Shown in pieces: positions 30,906 through 41,754 of a stretch of DNA of 64,000 nucleotides; position 1 is the stretch's first letter, and the number at the start of each line of letters is the position of its first letter. The stretch lies in assembly GCA_025617745.1 (NCBI GenBank), contig CM046857.1:26444094-26508093 (forward strand), read 5' to 3'. Position numbers and translations under genes: made by a program. A model generated the notes under the pieces. That model searched no databases and was not told the DNA's origin. It saw only the letters and a list, made by a program, of their open reading frames with translations. The DNA is from Heliocidaris erythrogramma (taxonomy: Eukaryota > Echinodermata > Echinoidea > Camarodonta > Echinometridae).

Positions 30906-32280
30906 TTGAAAGACCGAACTTCGCCAAAGAACGGAGCATATACAGATTTGCATTCGCTTTTTTTTTCATTATCTCGAAAGGGGCTTTGACACCGGGATTA
31001 GCGTAGATTTGCTTAGAGTTACGTAGTGTTGCGTAGCGACTACGCAACACTACGCTGCCATACGCTGTGCCTACGCAAGTCTATGCAAGTATACGCCGAA
31101 GAACGAAAAATAGGTACGCGGGAAGGGCTCAAAAAATTAAACATGTTTAATTTTTTGGCGTACTGTCTGCGTAGAGCCAGAGAACGCAGTTTATACGCAA
31201 GCCTACGCAACACTACGCCACTGTACGCCATTCCTACGCAACACTACGCCAAAATGCCCCGGTTTCTCAAAACACATTTTGAGACTTGCGCATGGAATGG
31301 CGTAGTGTTGCGTACTGTGGAGTATAGACCGACGTAGACCTGGCGTACATTTGCGTATAGTTGCTTATAGTTACTTAAATTTGGCGTACTCATGCTGGAT
31401 CCTACTGTTTTTCATCAGTTATTATTCACTTGACTGCTAGTTTGAACAGATTCGATCCATTTGACATTAAATCGTTCGTGCTCTGCCATTAGTGTTTCTA
31501 GGGCTTCCAAATGCCGAAGGATAACAGCTTTTTGGAATGGACTTAAACAACTCATTATCTTTTGATTCTACTTCACAGCAGTACAGTGTTCCGGACAGTA
31601 GGCAAGAGTTGATTGACAAGTTCATAAGGCGGGAAATGCTATAAGCATAATGCCTTTTTTCTTTATTTATTTCATCTTCGCTTGCGCACAGATTCCGTAC
31701 GCAACCGTAAGCAACGCTACGCAGACTTAACGCCTGATCTACGTAAGTGTACGTGGACAAGTTACGCAACCCTACGCTACCCTACGCAGGGACTACGCCG
31801 ATCCATCATTTGTTTTTTCATGAGTACACAGCGAATTTTGGCGTACTCCCTACGCAACTCTACGCAAATCCCGGTGTGAAAGGCCCTTAACATAGGCTTC
31901 CCACTTTAAATCATTTTGTATCGTGATACCAAGTAATTTTACCTGTGACACAGCTGGAAGAACATAATTTTCGAGTGTAATCGAAGACTGATTACTGGTT
32001 CTCTAGAAAAGCAAATGTCCTTTTTAATACACTTTGTAGGATTCAGTTGCATTTTATTAGTATCAGCCCATACAGAGAGACATTTTCTAGCTTCTTGCAT
32101 ATTTTAAGTTTGGTTTGATTTACGACACTCAACCAGGGCTAGGCATTCGACATATTTAAACATATGTATACTAATTTCAGACAATTTGAAATCATCTATA
32201 ATCACAAGAAAAATTAACTTACATTCAGCCAAGACGACTATATTGATAATTCGCCATAGGTTTGCCTCATTTTGTTTTAA
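30906..32280 (-). pseudogene. LINE C-terminal piece homologous to X, interrupted
   Basis: 31888-32280 matches 27463-27800 and 30906-30975 matches 27393-27445, so this is a second copy of the LINE X end, split by the TACGCA-rich MITE at 30980-31886 and fused near 30905 to LINE Y. Several stops occur. Confidence 0.65.
30980..31886. mobile_element. MITE saturated with TACGCAAC motifs
   Basis: Inverted ends: left GGGGCTTTGACACCGGGATT, right the complement of GGGCCTTTCACACCGGGATT. Two GC-rich flanks (30980-31390 and 31680-31886) are packed with TACGCA, CTACGCAACACTACG and their complements, around a less repetitive core. It is inserted in a LINE copy, and the homologous site near 27448 is empty. 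Confidence 0.7.
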
Positions 32281-32931
32281 TTGCAAAAAGTTGTATTGCT
32301 GTAAAACGAACTACCATAGCGATCAATTCATCAGAGTTTCTCACATACCCTCTGAATCATAGACAAGTGTCTATTAAAAAAGCTGTATTTGTGTATCAAG
32401 CAGATCTGACCCTTTAGGCTTTTGCTGCCTTTCAGGAATTCAAACAAACGAGTGAGAAGTGGCGACGTCTCCAATCTTTTATATCATTTTTTGTTGCTTA
32501 ATTATCTGTCAACGCTCTTTGGTTCCATTTGTGAAAAAAATGTAGACCAGAATGTACTCTCTCATCTTTAGGCTGACATTTTTCTGGTGACTGTGATTAC
32601 TCAGCTCCTTACATTTGCTATGTCTTGACGTTGTCAGTCTATTTTCTTACCTCTTCAGGTAGGCCTTACACCGCATCATGTTTCATAGGACATGGCAGTA
32701 CAGATCCATGTGGCTTCAGACGGATTTCTTTATTAAATCTGACTATATTTTCTCAATTGCCACAGCTTCTTTTTTCTCCTTCACTCATTCAACAATTCAG
32801 CGATGAACCAGACTGCCAACTAATAGCAATCTAGGTATCCAGGATCTCACTTTATTATAGACCTAGACAGTCAGAACTGATTTTTCGGAATCTTAGAACC
32901 AGTTACCGAGCATCTGAAATTCTGGGGAAAA

Positions 32932-33463
32932 ATAAATTTTAATGAAAAGAGAGACTAAAGAGAAGCAATTCTAAAAATTACATCAGAATCAGTTACGAAA
33001 TGAGAAAAGTCTCAATTTACTTTCAATATAGCGATCCTCAAATTGGCAATGTTGCTTCAACGTGACAGGTTTTACAGTAGTACAACTCTCCATATGATTT
33101 GTACACACATTTTCATATTTTCCCCATTATCTCTCAAGGTGCAGCTTGTCTCCTTCTTAGCTCAAGATAGCCTATATCATGGGGAAATGTATTTGGCACA
33201 ACATATGTTGAGTTCACAAAAAGACAAGCAGCATCTTTAGAGATAATGCAGAAAGTATGAAATTTTGTGTACAAAACATAGTGAGAGTTATACTACTAAA
33301 CCTGCCATTTTGAAGTAGCATTGCCAATTTGAGGATCGCCACAGAAATTAAATTGAGAATTTTAAACATTCATAACTTTTTTTTTCTTAACCGATTTTAA
33401 TGGAACTTTTTTAAAATTGCTTTTCTCTATCCTCTCTTTTCATTAAAATGGATATTTCCCCGG
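32932..33463. mobile_element. Long inverted-repeat element, copy 2
   Basis: The duplicate of 28553-29100, with the same termini and arms and a few substitutions. Confidence 0.65.
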
Positions 33464-33576
33464 GGTGTCATTCTCCTTTAATACAGAAAATAATTGTTCA
33501 TCGGGTTTCTTGTTGTACATGGCGAAGTTAAAGTGTGTTAAAAGGGACGTTTCTCGGTATGATCAAGGTGCTGATG

Positions 33577-33774
33577 CAGGCGCCTGGGAACGATTTTGTT
33601 ACTGGAGGTGCTGTGAGCCAAAATTTTCTGACAAGCCAAAAAAAAAAACAAAAAAAAAAAGTCCTCAGCATTTTAGTGTCTATTTTTCTGTCCAAAATTC
33701 TCTGACAAGGAAAAAAAAAAAAAGTCCTCAAATTGCAGGGGGTGTTGCAGCACCCCCCGGCTCCCAGGCCCCTG
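33577..33774. mobile_element. hAT MITE with perfect 8-base TSD
   Basis: A 198-base element from CAGGCGCCTGGGA to CTCCCAGGCCCCTG, flanked by TGCTGATG at 33569-33576 and 33775-33782. The paralogous copy at 29192-29199 has one TGCTGATG and no element. The 8-base duplication and CAG...CTG ends are those of hAT transposons. Confidence 0.88.
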
Positions 33775-33900
33775 TGCTGATGACATGATCCCTAGAGCAG
33801 GGTACTGTCGATGGAGTGAAGCAGTAGGCCTATTCATTTCGTAATTCGTAGAGGTGTACGTGGAACAAAGCTACATGTAAGTACTGTGCAAGTAAGTATA

Positions 33901-34439
33901 AACGGAAGAACAATTACCTTTTTCATGAGTCGACTTTTATATGATTGCATATTGCCTCACGAAATTGCATGAAATCACGCACCCCCCCCCCCCATGGGTC
34001 AACAATTTCTTTATTAAAAAAAAGCCTTTTGATCATGTCTATATAATAATGTTCTTTAAAATGAATTATGGGTATTATACATTATATTATGATCAAATTG
34101 AAACAAAAATTAAAACAATGTTTTTACTATTTTTGTGTCATTATTATATTTTTGTTTATGATAATGCTCTCCTAATCTTATTTTTTGTTCCTGTTGTTAA
34201 GATTGACTCATTACCAAAGTTAATGCGGTTTTTGTCGTCCCTGGTGGGTGGAGGCAGCAGAATTGAACACCATTATTGGTAATGAATAGTCTAGGAAATG
34301 GATAACTTGGATGAGTCGAAGGCTATAGAAGGAACGTTGTGGGGTTTGGTTCCATTATCAAAGAATGTAGGTGTATTTTAGTCGACCTCTAATGAGCAAA
34401 CTTTTATCATTGTTTATTCAATGGAGCAAAATGAAGAAA
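33901..34439. other. Unassigned AT-rich sequence
   Basis: No gene or element is recognised. A C-run lies at 33981-33993. Confidence 0.4.
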
Positions 34440-34900
34440 AATTGTCTTCTTAATGTTAACCCTTAAACCATTCACTTTATATCTAGCTTCTTCTCACTCA
34501 AAAAACATTTGTATCATCTGCAAAAAGGATGTATGATAATATTGATCAAGCTTTTAGTAAATCATTTAGATATAAAATGACCCTTCGGGTACCCCACATA
34601 TAAGTTCTTTTTTTTTTCTCTAAAAAGAGAAAGATTAAAAATATACACTAATGGTGCAAGAATAAAATAAATTGATTTTTTAATGACAGAAACAGTTATG
34701 TTATCATGCCTGGGACTCTTGACTTCACTATATTTATAATTCCATGACCTTCTACTGGTTTCAAGAACACTGAATGTTGATATTGGCCTTTCATATAAGA
34801 CCTACACTTGAAAAGTCAATATTACGTGTATCTGTAAACTTTGTCCCAATGCTTATGAAATATTCACTAAATTTGTTTGCTATATCAATAGGATATATAA
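34440..34900 (-). pseudogene. CR1/L2-like LINE fragment (Z), internally deleted
   Basis: Matches LINE Y at 30758-30905 (N-terminal reverse transcriptase), then jumps to the GVPEGSF region (near 34585) and LFADDTNVF (near 34515). The middle of the domain, including motif A, is deleted. It is adjacent to ORF1 sequence. Confidence 0.7.
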
Positions 34901-34904
34901 ATTG

Positions 34905-35345
34905 ATTTGCTTGGCTACATCGATGACAATGTCATCCGTTTTCTCGTTGGTCGCCTCCTTGACTCCGAAGAGAGGCAGAGGCAGAGGCAGCTCCTCCGGG
35001 AATATTGCTCAAGGTTATTGATTTCATTTTCAAGCTATTTGATCTCATTTGCTTTCTCCTCCATTTTCTTTTCCAAGCATACTATGCTTTTCTGGTGATC
35101 ACTCAACATGCTATCCGCACACAAGGTCAACGACTCCACTTTCTCAGTAGATATGACAAGGCCCTGTAGCTTAGCTGATAACTCATCTTGGATATTGCCG
35201 ATTTGCGATTACTGGCTTCGATGTTTTCTATCCTTTGAGTAAGATCTCCTTGCTGCTGTTGAACAATTTCTACAATTGACTGTTTGAAGTCGTCACTGTT
35301 GAGCAGCTCTTTTACAACCTGGGTTATTTGCTTTTGAGGCGCCAT
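34905..35345 (-). pseudogene. LINE ORF1-like coiled-coil protein, broken
   Basis: Starts MAPQKQITQVVKELL at 35345 and continues through a heptad-rich stretch; after a frameshift near 35200 it reads SAKLQGLVISTEKVESL, then NNLEQYSRRSC. The last motif is the common junction between coiled coil and RNA-binding part in LINE ORF1 proteins. It lies upstream of fragment Z on the same strand; the endonuclease between them is missing. Confidence 0.65.
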
Positions 35346-35428
35346 TTTGAACGTTCGTTCAGACTTTCACACTGCAGGCTGATCTTTCTTCTTTCCATGA
35401 GCTTAATAAATAATATTGGATTTCAAAT

Positions 35429-35640
35429 AAAGGGGAAGTCCATGTCGATATCAATTCGGTTTTGATAAGGCGGAAATAGAAAAAATGATCAGTCCGTTTT
35501 AAGGGAATCCGATAAAGAATAAGAAAATTATGACTCTTATTTTTTATTGGATTTTCATCAAACTTTCAGGGATCTGGGTTTTTTTTCATTGTGTGTCTTT
35601 TTTTAGCACCAATTTAACATTATCGTGGTCTTCCCCTTTA
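35429..35640. mobile_element. Long inverted-repeat MITE (AAAGGGG ends)
   Basis: Ends AAAGGGGAAGTCCA and GTCTTCCCCTTTA with long arms meeting near 35530 (AATAAGAAAATTATGACTC). It is related in style to 19176-19711. Confidence 0.6.
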
Positions 35641-38546
35641 CATATCTGTGTATGAAGATGCTTAAACTTATAAGGTGAACAATGCCGCTGTTCCTCTGAA
35701 TGAGGCGATGCGCATTTACTCCTTAAATTGTGATGTACATGTATGTATGACATGCTGAACAATAATTATGTTGAATTATTTTAGAATATTCTCGGAAGTT
35801 TTGAATTAAAACCAAGACTGATGTGATTTATCCAGTCTCATGATTATTTGGTTTCTTCATAATCCAATTAACGATAATGTTAACTAGCTAATAAGGTTTA
35901 TATTTTTCTGTTTGATTTATTTTCATTCAATATTACCAGCTTCCTTACCAGTATTTAACTTAATTTTGTGGCATATATCAAGATAAAAATTGTTTTGATA
36001 TTTTGTTCTTGTTTATAGTTGTGGAAATCAGTTAAGACCTATGTTAGATGGAAGGATCTCAGGGTTGAATTGGGTCATTGTCAGTTACCTATAACAAAAA
36101 CGACATGAACAAAAATCAATCAAAATTATGAAAATGGTTACAAAAATAAGACAAAAATCCGTAGTGTTTTTCATTAAAGGCTGGTTCCATGAAAATCTAC
36201 ATGTATGTCACTCTCAAGCATTGATATTCAAATTAAATGAGTGCATCTTTTCATAACAACTGTTTTCATCGACAAATTCAAGATGTAATAAATACCCTGC
36301 ATTTTATATGTATTACGTTGGGCCGATTTGTTGCCAATTTTTGTCTTTCAAAACAATATTGATGTGGAAGCTAATATCTATATGGTTTCATAATTATTCA
36401 TATTTCATGTGTCAATGTGAGACAGGTTGGTAAAATGACTTGATAAACCACCTAGGGAGGGAGATATTGAAGAAATCATTATGATAATTCTGTTCTGTTG
36501 TTTAGTTTTGTTTAAGTTGCAATGCTCATTATTATTATTTGTTTTATTCTGTTTGATTTAGCAAATCAAGGTGTACTAACGTTAGATAGGCTTTGGCCCC
36601 CTTTTTCTTCTAAACTTGAGACAAGGCCAAAGGCAAGCATGATGAGTTTTTTTTTTCAAGGGAGATAGAGAGAGAGGTGGGGGTTCATATTTAGTCATGA
36701 TTCTACTAATTGTAGACCAAACTCAAAACCCTTTGTTGAGAGGTAATAAAAGATCTCGACAGAGTAATGTATGGATGGCCTTTGTTGTTTCAGTATCGCA
36801 TTCATTAATCTCATCATGTTGACTTTGATTTCCCTCAGATAAACATGGCAAGGAACTAACTTGTGGCTGATCTACTTGAAGATCTAGACTCAATAGAGCC
36901 TAAAGGTTAGACGTCTACGTACTTGCACAACTCAACAACTGTTGGAGGTGCCGGATGAAGCGGAAAGTCCTACTATTAAATAATTTGATGAGACTTGAGA
37001 AATAAACAAGTAGGTCCAAGACCTAACTAGTTAGACCTAGTCCTAGACTTAGTATTACAGCTAAAAATTATAGGTCTGGTAGTGGTAGTGGATCCAGGAT
37101 CAGTTTACTGGGGGGAGGGGGTTAGTTTACATTGTCCAACCAAAACAGCAACAACAAAAAGTTGTGTGTTTTTTCTTAGAGAATGGACATCTAATTTGTC
37201 CTTTTCCTTTATCCACCACGGAGATTTGTTTTCTTCAGTGTAATATTAAATTAGCTTTTTTTAATGTCTTTAAAAATCAATTATGAGATCTTTAGGGGAT
37301 GTTCAGTGTAATGTCGGTATTAATAAATTGTTAGTCCCCTTAATTATTATATTAAACATTTCCTTAATTCCTGCAAACAGAAACAAAACAAAATAAGATG
37401 GGTGAACTTATGTAATTGATAATATTATTTATTATTATTATTATTATTATTTATTATTATTATTAATCCATGAATCTTTTTAGGATGGATTGTACATGTA
37501 GTTATCATCTTTGAAAAGATCAAGGGTGAGGATGAGCGTATCTGATTTTTTTTCTTAATACAGGATAATACTTCTCTACACGACTCTACGTCATCTATTC
37601 TACAAAAGATGATGAAGATGAAGGTTTACCACTGAGAATGAAGACAAATTATGAGAGGAGAGAGGAACAAATAAATACTTAGCTGCTCCAGTTTTGCATG
37701 GTAGGCCTATGCTTGCAAGAGTAAAGTTGCTATCAGGGGGTTCGATCCATTTTTGGATGGGGGGAGGGGGCAAAACAGCCTAATAGTACTCTTTATGATT
37801 TTTTTCAATGCCTCTTAATTCCCAGCTTCTCCGCGCTTACATGAAGCAGGGAAAATTATATACTTTATTGGGGGGGGGGTGGGCAAAAATTATATATTTG
37901 CCCATTGCCCACTTGCCATCGCATATTCGACGCCCCTGGTAAGTTATTAGTACCTCAATACACTTTTTTTTTTACATAAACATACATGTAATTGAATTTT
38001 CTTCTGACTTTACTAAAGATAATTATGCTTCGTTTTTTAAGCCGTTTGTAATTAGCAGATGTAAATATCGAATGATTTGAATTCGTTTTGATTTCTCTTT
38101 TTTGTATGTTTGTGTTGTTATTGTGTTTTTTTATAATTCATGCTTGAAGTTAGTTTTTATATTTCTTTAAAGTTAGGGTGTGCCTTTTTAGAAAGTCAGT
38201 TATTCTTTTATCTAAATGAACGTCATTATGAAATAACGCGAGAAGTTCATAGCATTTTTTTCCTCTCTCCATGGGCCTGACCAGTTGGCCTGACTCGGGG
38301 AAATTCGGATACAATCAGGTCCAATCGTGCGCTACCGAAGGAATGTTATTGCCGGATTCCTCGCGCGATCGTTAACTCGAATTCCTCCATACGCAACCGA
38401 CCAATGAGATTCAAATACTGGAATAAAGAGCATGCGATCTTGTTTACTAAAATTTGGGTCAATGTGCGAACTTTTATTAGCTGCGCACGATAAATTGAAG
38501 TCGCTTTGAACTTTGATCCAGAGAAAGGAGCAGCCAACGGTAAAAG
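35641..38546. other. Unassigned intergenic or intronic sequence
   Basis: No ORF with protein-like content is seen. It contains an ATT repeat (37423-37465) and G-rich patches near 36675, 37110 and 37870. A possible degenerate hAT-like element spans about 37726-37939 (CAGGGGGTTCGATCC to CGACGCCCCTG) without a clear target duplication. Confidence 0.4.
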
Positions 38547-38762
38547 CGCCCATAGATTGCGACTTGTCGCTCCCTTTAAAGTAGATATTCAAAGAAAATC
38601 ACAAATATGGCAATTAATGTATCACTAGAAACTGGGAAGCTTACAGATGGCAATCGTATAAGTTTTATGTCAACTGCGTATCTGATGATTATAAAAACAA
38701 CACAAATAAAAGCTCTTCTCAGCATCTGGAATATCCGAGGATTCGCCAGAAATATAGCGATG

Positions 38763-39332
38763 TTTTGATGTCGTCACACTCGGGATCGATCCTGCTTAAG
38801 CAGACGACGTCCTATAATGAATGAACGTAATTGCAATGCAATTATTTATCAAATTATAAAGAGTTTGGTGTATTTAAACATGACCTTATTTCACACCATT
38901 ATAAAGGGAAAGTGAAACTGATTCTGATAGCTAAAACCGTTTGATTGTAAATACACAGGAGAAGGGTCAATGATCAATGAAATAAACCCCACTTTCAATT
39001 GAAAAGCCCTCCGAATAATAGCAGGATGGTATTCGTTCCCTCTTGAAACGCCGAACATGCCCCGGTGCAAGCAGCTGAAAATACAATGGCGTCTTATTTT
39101 GTTTACAAGTGACTGATTCCTTTATTTTTTTAATGCTGCATTTTTCATCAAAATAATACCATACACGAAGTTAAGAGTGAGGCAACAGACTAATATTAAG
39201 ACTGACGCTAGTGAAGGAAGAGAAATAAGTGAAGAGGAGATGACAAAATAGGCTCTGAAAAATGTGTAAGATGTTATGGGACATCGTCTGCTTAGACAGG
39301 ACTGGTCCATGGTGTGTCGTCACATATCTCAG
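38763..39332. mobile_element. Possible element with imperfect inverted ends
   Basis: GATGTCGTCACACTCGGG and TAAGCAGACGACGTCC at the left are mirrored by GCTTAGACAGGAC and GTGTGTCGTCACAT at the right. The spacing is about 470 bases. The target duplication is unclear; weak support. Confidence 0.35.
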
Positions 39333-39685
39333 CAGCGTTCGAGGAGCTCTTCAGCTGCTATATCGGGGGCTGTATTTTACCGTTTTATAATTGATAATAT
39401 TCATTACTTCAAATGTTTCCAAGCGTTGAATTTGGATAACCTTGTTTAATTTATGTCATCTATGCAATAATAAGTATTAAGCCAATATTTAAAATCATTA
39501 AAGTTCTACTTTAAAATGTATGAAGGGTGAATAAATTTTAGGTCCTGGAATAGATCATATTTCAATGTTTAGTTCTATGTTTAATTATTTACATAATTGT
39601 TTATATCCTGGGGGAAATGAGCTGTAAAGCATAACCGTCATTTCGTGAAAACACAAAAATACAAGGACTCGCGTAGCGCCGGGTC

Positions 39686-41022
39686 GCGTCTTTTTTTTTG
39701 GTAACCAAGCCTAGGCAGATTTCGCATTTTTTCATGAATATTCATGACGCAGGGTCGGCAAACGGTTCCGATTGGTCTTCATGAAAGCACGGTCGCCGGT
39801 GGGGGAAAAAGTCCCTGGCCTGCACGCACGTACGCATATTATGATCGTATGTGTTCAACGTGTAGGCATAGGCGCCTAGCCTACGTTTTTGCACTGAATC
39901 TATTATCGATCCAAGTTAGATCTTAATATAAGAGTTAGAATTGCCTCCACGTATCCTCAAAATGCTGGCCTAATAATAGACGTGTGGTAGACCCAACTTC
40001 AAAATGGAATCGGAATGTGATGGTGTGATATCATCAAATTTGCAGTTATGTCTAGCCAAGACTCTAACTACTCTAGATCTACTCTAACTAGGCTAGACCA
40101 ATTTTGTTACAATTTTCAGTTAAGTTTAGATTAAGTGAATGTTATTTTAAGGTCAATGAGCATGATGAGTTAGACCTAGATCTAATCAGTACTAGTAAAT
40201 GATTGATGATGGGGGTAGATCTACATCTAGATGATTTAGATCTACCTACAATAACTAGTTACGCACTTTGTTTTCATCAGCTAAAAGGTCACCAAAATAA
40301 TTTGTTTTCTTGGTACTAACGTTAGTACTACTATTGGAACGTTAGTAGTAGTCTGCTTCTTTCAGTCCTGAAGACTCTTGCAGTTCTTCTAACTCAGGGC
40401 AATGTGCGTTACAGGAGCAGGGTGCAAGTGCTAATTACAGTGTGCATGCAAGGAAATTTAATTTCTAACGTGAACAGTAAGACTCTAACGTTGTTAGACC
40501 TAGCCTAGAGTCTGTGTCTTGATTCTGCATATTGTTGTAAAGTTCATTTGTGGAGAACATTACGATGGGCAATTGTCAATATACGCATAGCCTAGCCTAG
40601 GCCTAGACCTATTTTCAGAGTAATGCCAGTGGCAGTGTCAATTTTGGTCGGAAAAGGAGGGTGTCCTCAAAAGAGCTAATTACTAAATTAGATCTACGCA
40701 CATGCAATAAATTAATGCAAAACTTGATTTTGAAATTGACTGCTCAATCCAATTTTTTACGTGTCACATTGCATAGGTGGGGTGAATATGTTGAGAATTA
40801 AACAATACATACATGAACGTAGGCTAGGCGCCTACACGTTGAACACACACGATCGAGATATAGCGCTGCACGTAATATGCGTACGTGCGTGCCAGGGACT
40901 TTTTTTCCCCACCGACCGTGCTTTCATGAAGACCAATCGGAACCGTTTCCCGACCCTGCGTCATGAATATTCATGAAAAAATGCGAAATCTGCCTAGGCT
41001 TGGTTACAAAAAAAAAAGACGC
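39686..41022. mobile_element. Mutator-like foldback element, copy 1
   Basis: A 1337-base element with inverted arms of about 230 bases starting GCGTCTTTTTTTTT and containing AACCAAGCCTAGGCAG and TTCATGAATATTCATGA. It is flanked by CGCCGGGTC (39677-39685, 41023-41031). A 9-base duplication with long inverted repeats is typical of Mutator-like elements. The interior carries many CTAGACCTAG-like motifs and no transposase. Confidence 0.8.
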
Positions 41023-41577
41023 CGCCGGGTCGCATCAAACGTAGAGGACGTTGCTTTATCCACTGGGTAGAGATCGATGATTAAGCGCCGTAAAACCAAA
41101 ACAACAACAGCATTATTCCGTGCGCGTTCTTTTTTTTTCAAGTTGATTTACATTCAGGAAAAAACATTTTTGGGTAAGTATCTTAAGCATAATTCCTTTA
41201 TTTCGTTTTCATGTACTGATGTAATAGGGTGGGTGCAGGGAGGGGGAAGTTACCCCAGTCCCGCGCAAATTTGAGAGAAAGATAAACGGCTCGTATAGCA
41301 TGCACCTTTTCTTTAGGCGGAAAGTTAGTTCGACGCCCAGACCACTTTTCAATTAGTTTGGACGCAATATTACACTTTTGTAACAGGGGTATGTGCAAGG
41401 ACGGGGAGTTATTCCCCCTTCCGCGCGAAGCGCGATAACCTTGACGTTTTGAGAACTTTTGAGAGAAATATAACGGCTCGTAGCGCCTTTTTAGGTTTTT
41501 TCTCTCACTTTCCCCGCTTTTCGATCTCTTTTTTTTTATTAGGGGTTGAATAGGGGGAGGGGCATGCCCCTGTAGAG
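41023..41577. other. Flank of Mutator-like element in unit 1
   Basis: Unique sequence repeated at 43261-43815. It contains two related segments near 41215-41280 and 41400-41470 (GGGGAAGTTACCCC-like, CGCGCAAATTTGAGAG-like). A minus-strand frame of 128 codons is conserved in both copies but has no recognisable protein features; I do not call a gene. Confidence 0.45.
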
Positions 41578-41712
41578 CCCACAAATGTAAAAATCAACCA
41601 CAAATGTAAAAACATTGCACCTGCAAATGTCAAAATAACCACAAATGTCATAACACGTCAACCACAAGTGTGAAAATAACCACCAATGTAATAAAAATCG
41701 CCCACAAAAAAC
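41578..41712. repeat. Degenerate ACCACAAATGTAAAA minisatellite, copy 1
   Basis: About nine degenerate units of 13-17 bases with the core CACAAATGTAAAA. The same array is longer at 43816-44052, and an inverted counterpart occurs at 47196-47245. Confidence 0.75.
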
Positions 41713-41754
41713 AAAAAAAAGCGCCCATAGATTGCGACTTGTCGCTCCCTTTAA

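Larger units (their letters stand above)
31888..33900. repeat. Duplicated segment, copy 2
   Basis: Second copy of 27440-29330, with high similarity (for example 32880-33240 against 28500-28860). Differences include small indels and the hAT MITE at 33577-33774. Confidence 0.75.
39517..41754. repeat. Tandem duplication unit 1 (about 2.24 kb)
   Basis: Almost identical in sequence and order to 41755-43975, at an offset of 2237-2238 bases. The end of unit 1 (41724-41754) is a copy of 38547-38577 (GCGCCCATAGATTGCG). The original duplicated block therefore started near 38547 and the second copy lost about 935 bases, with CTTTAA shared at the break. Confidence 0.85.

Noticed and set aside
41198-41584. 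A conserved 128-codon minus-strand gene, also at 43436-43822
   Set aside because: Conservation reflects the recent tandem duplication. There is no domain, signal peptide or splice evidence, and composition is ordinary intergenic.
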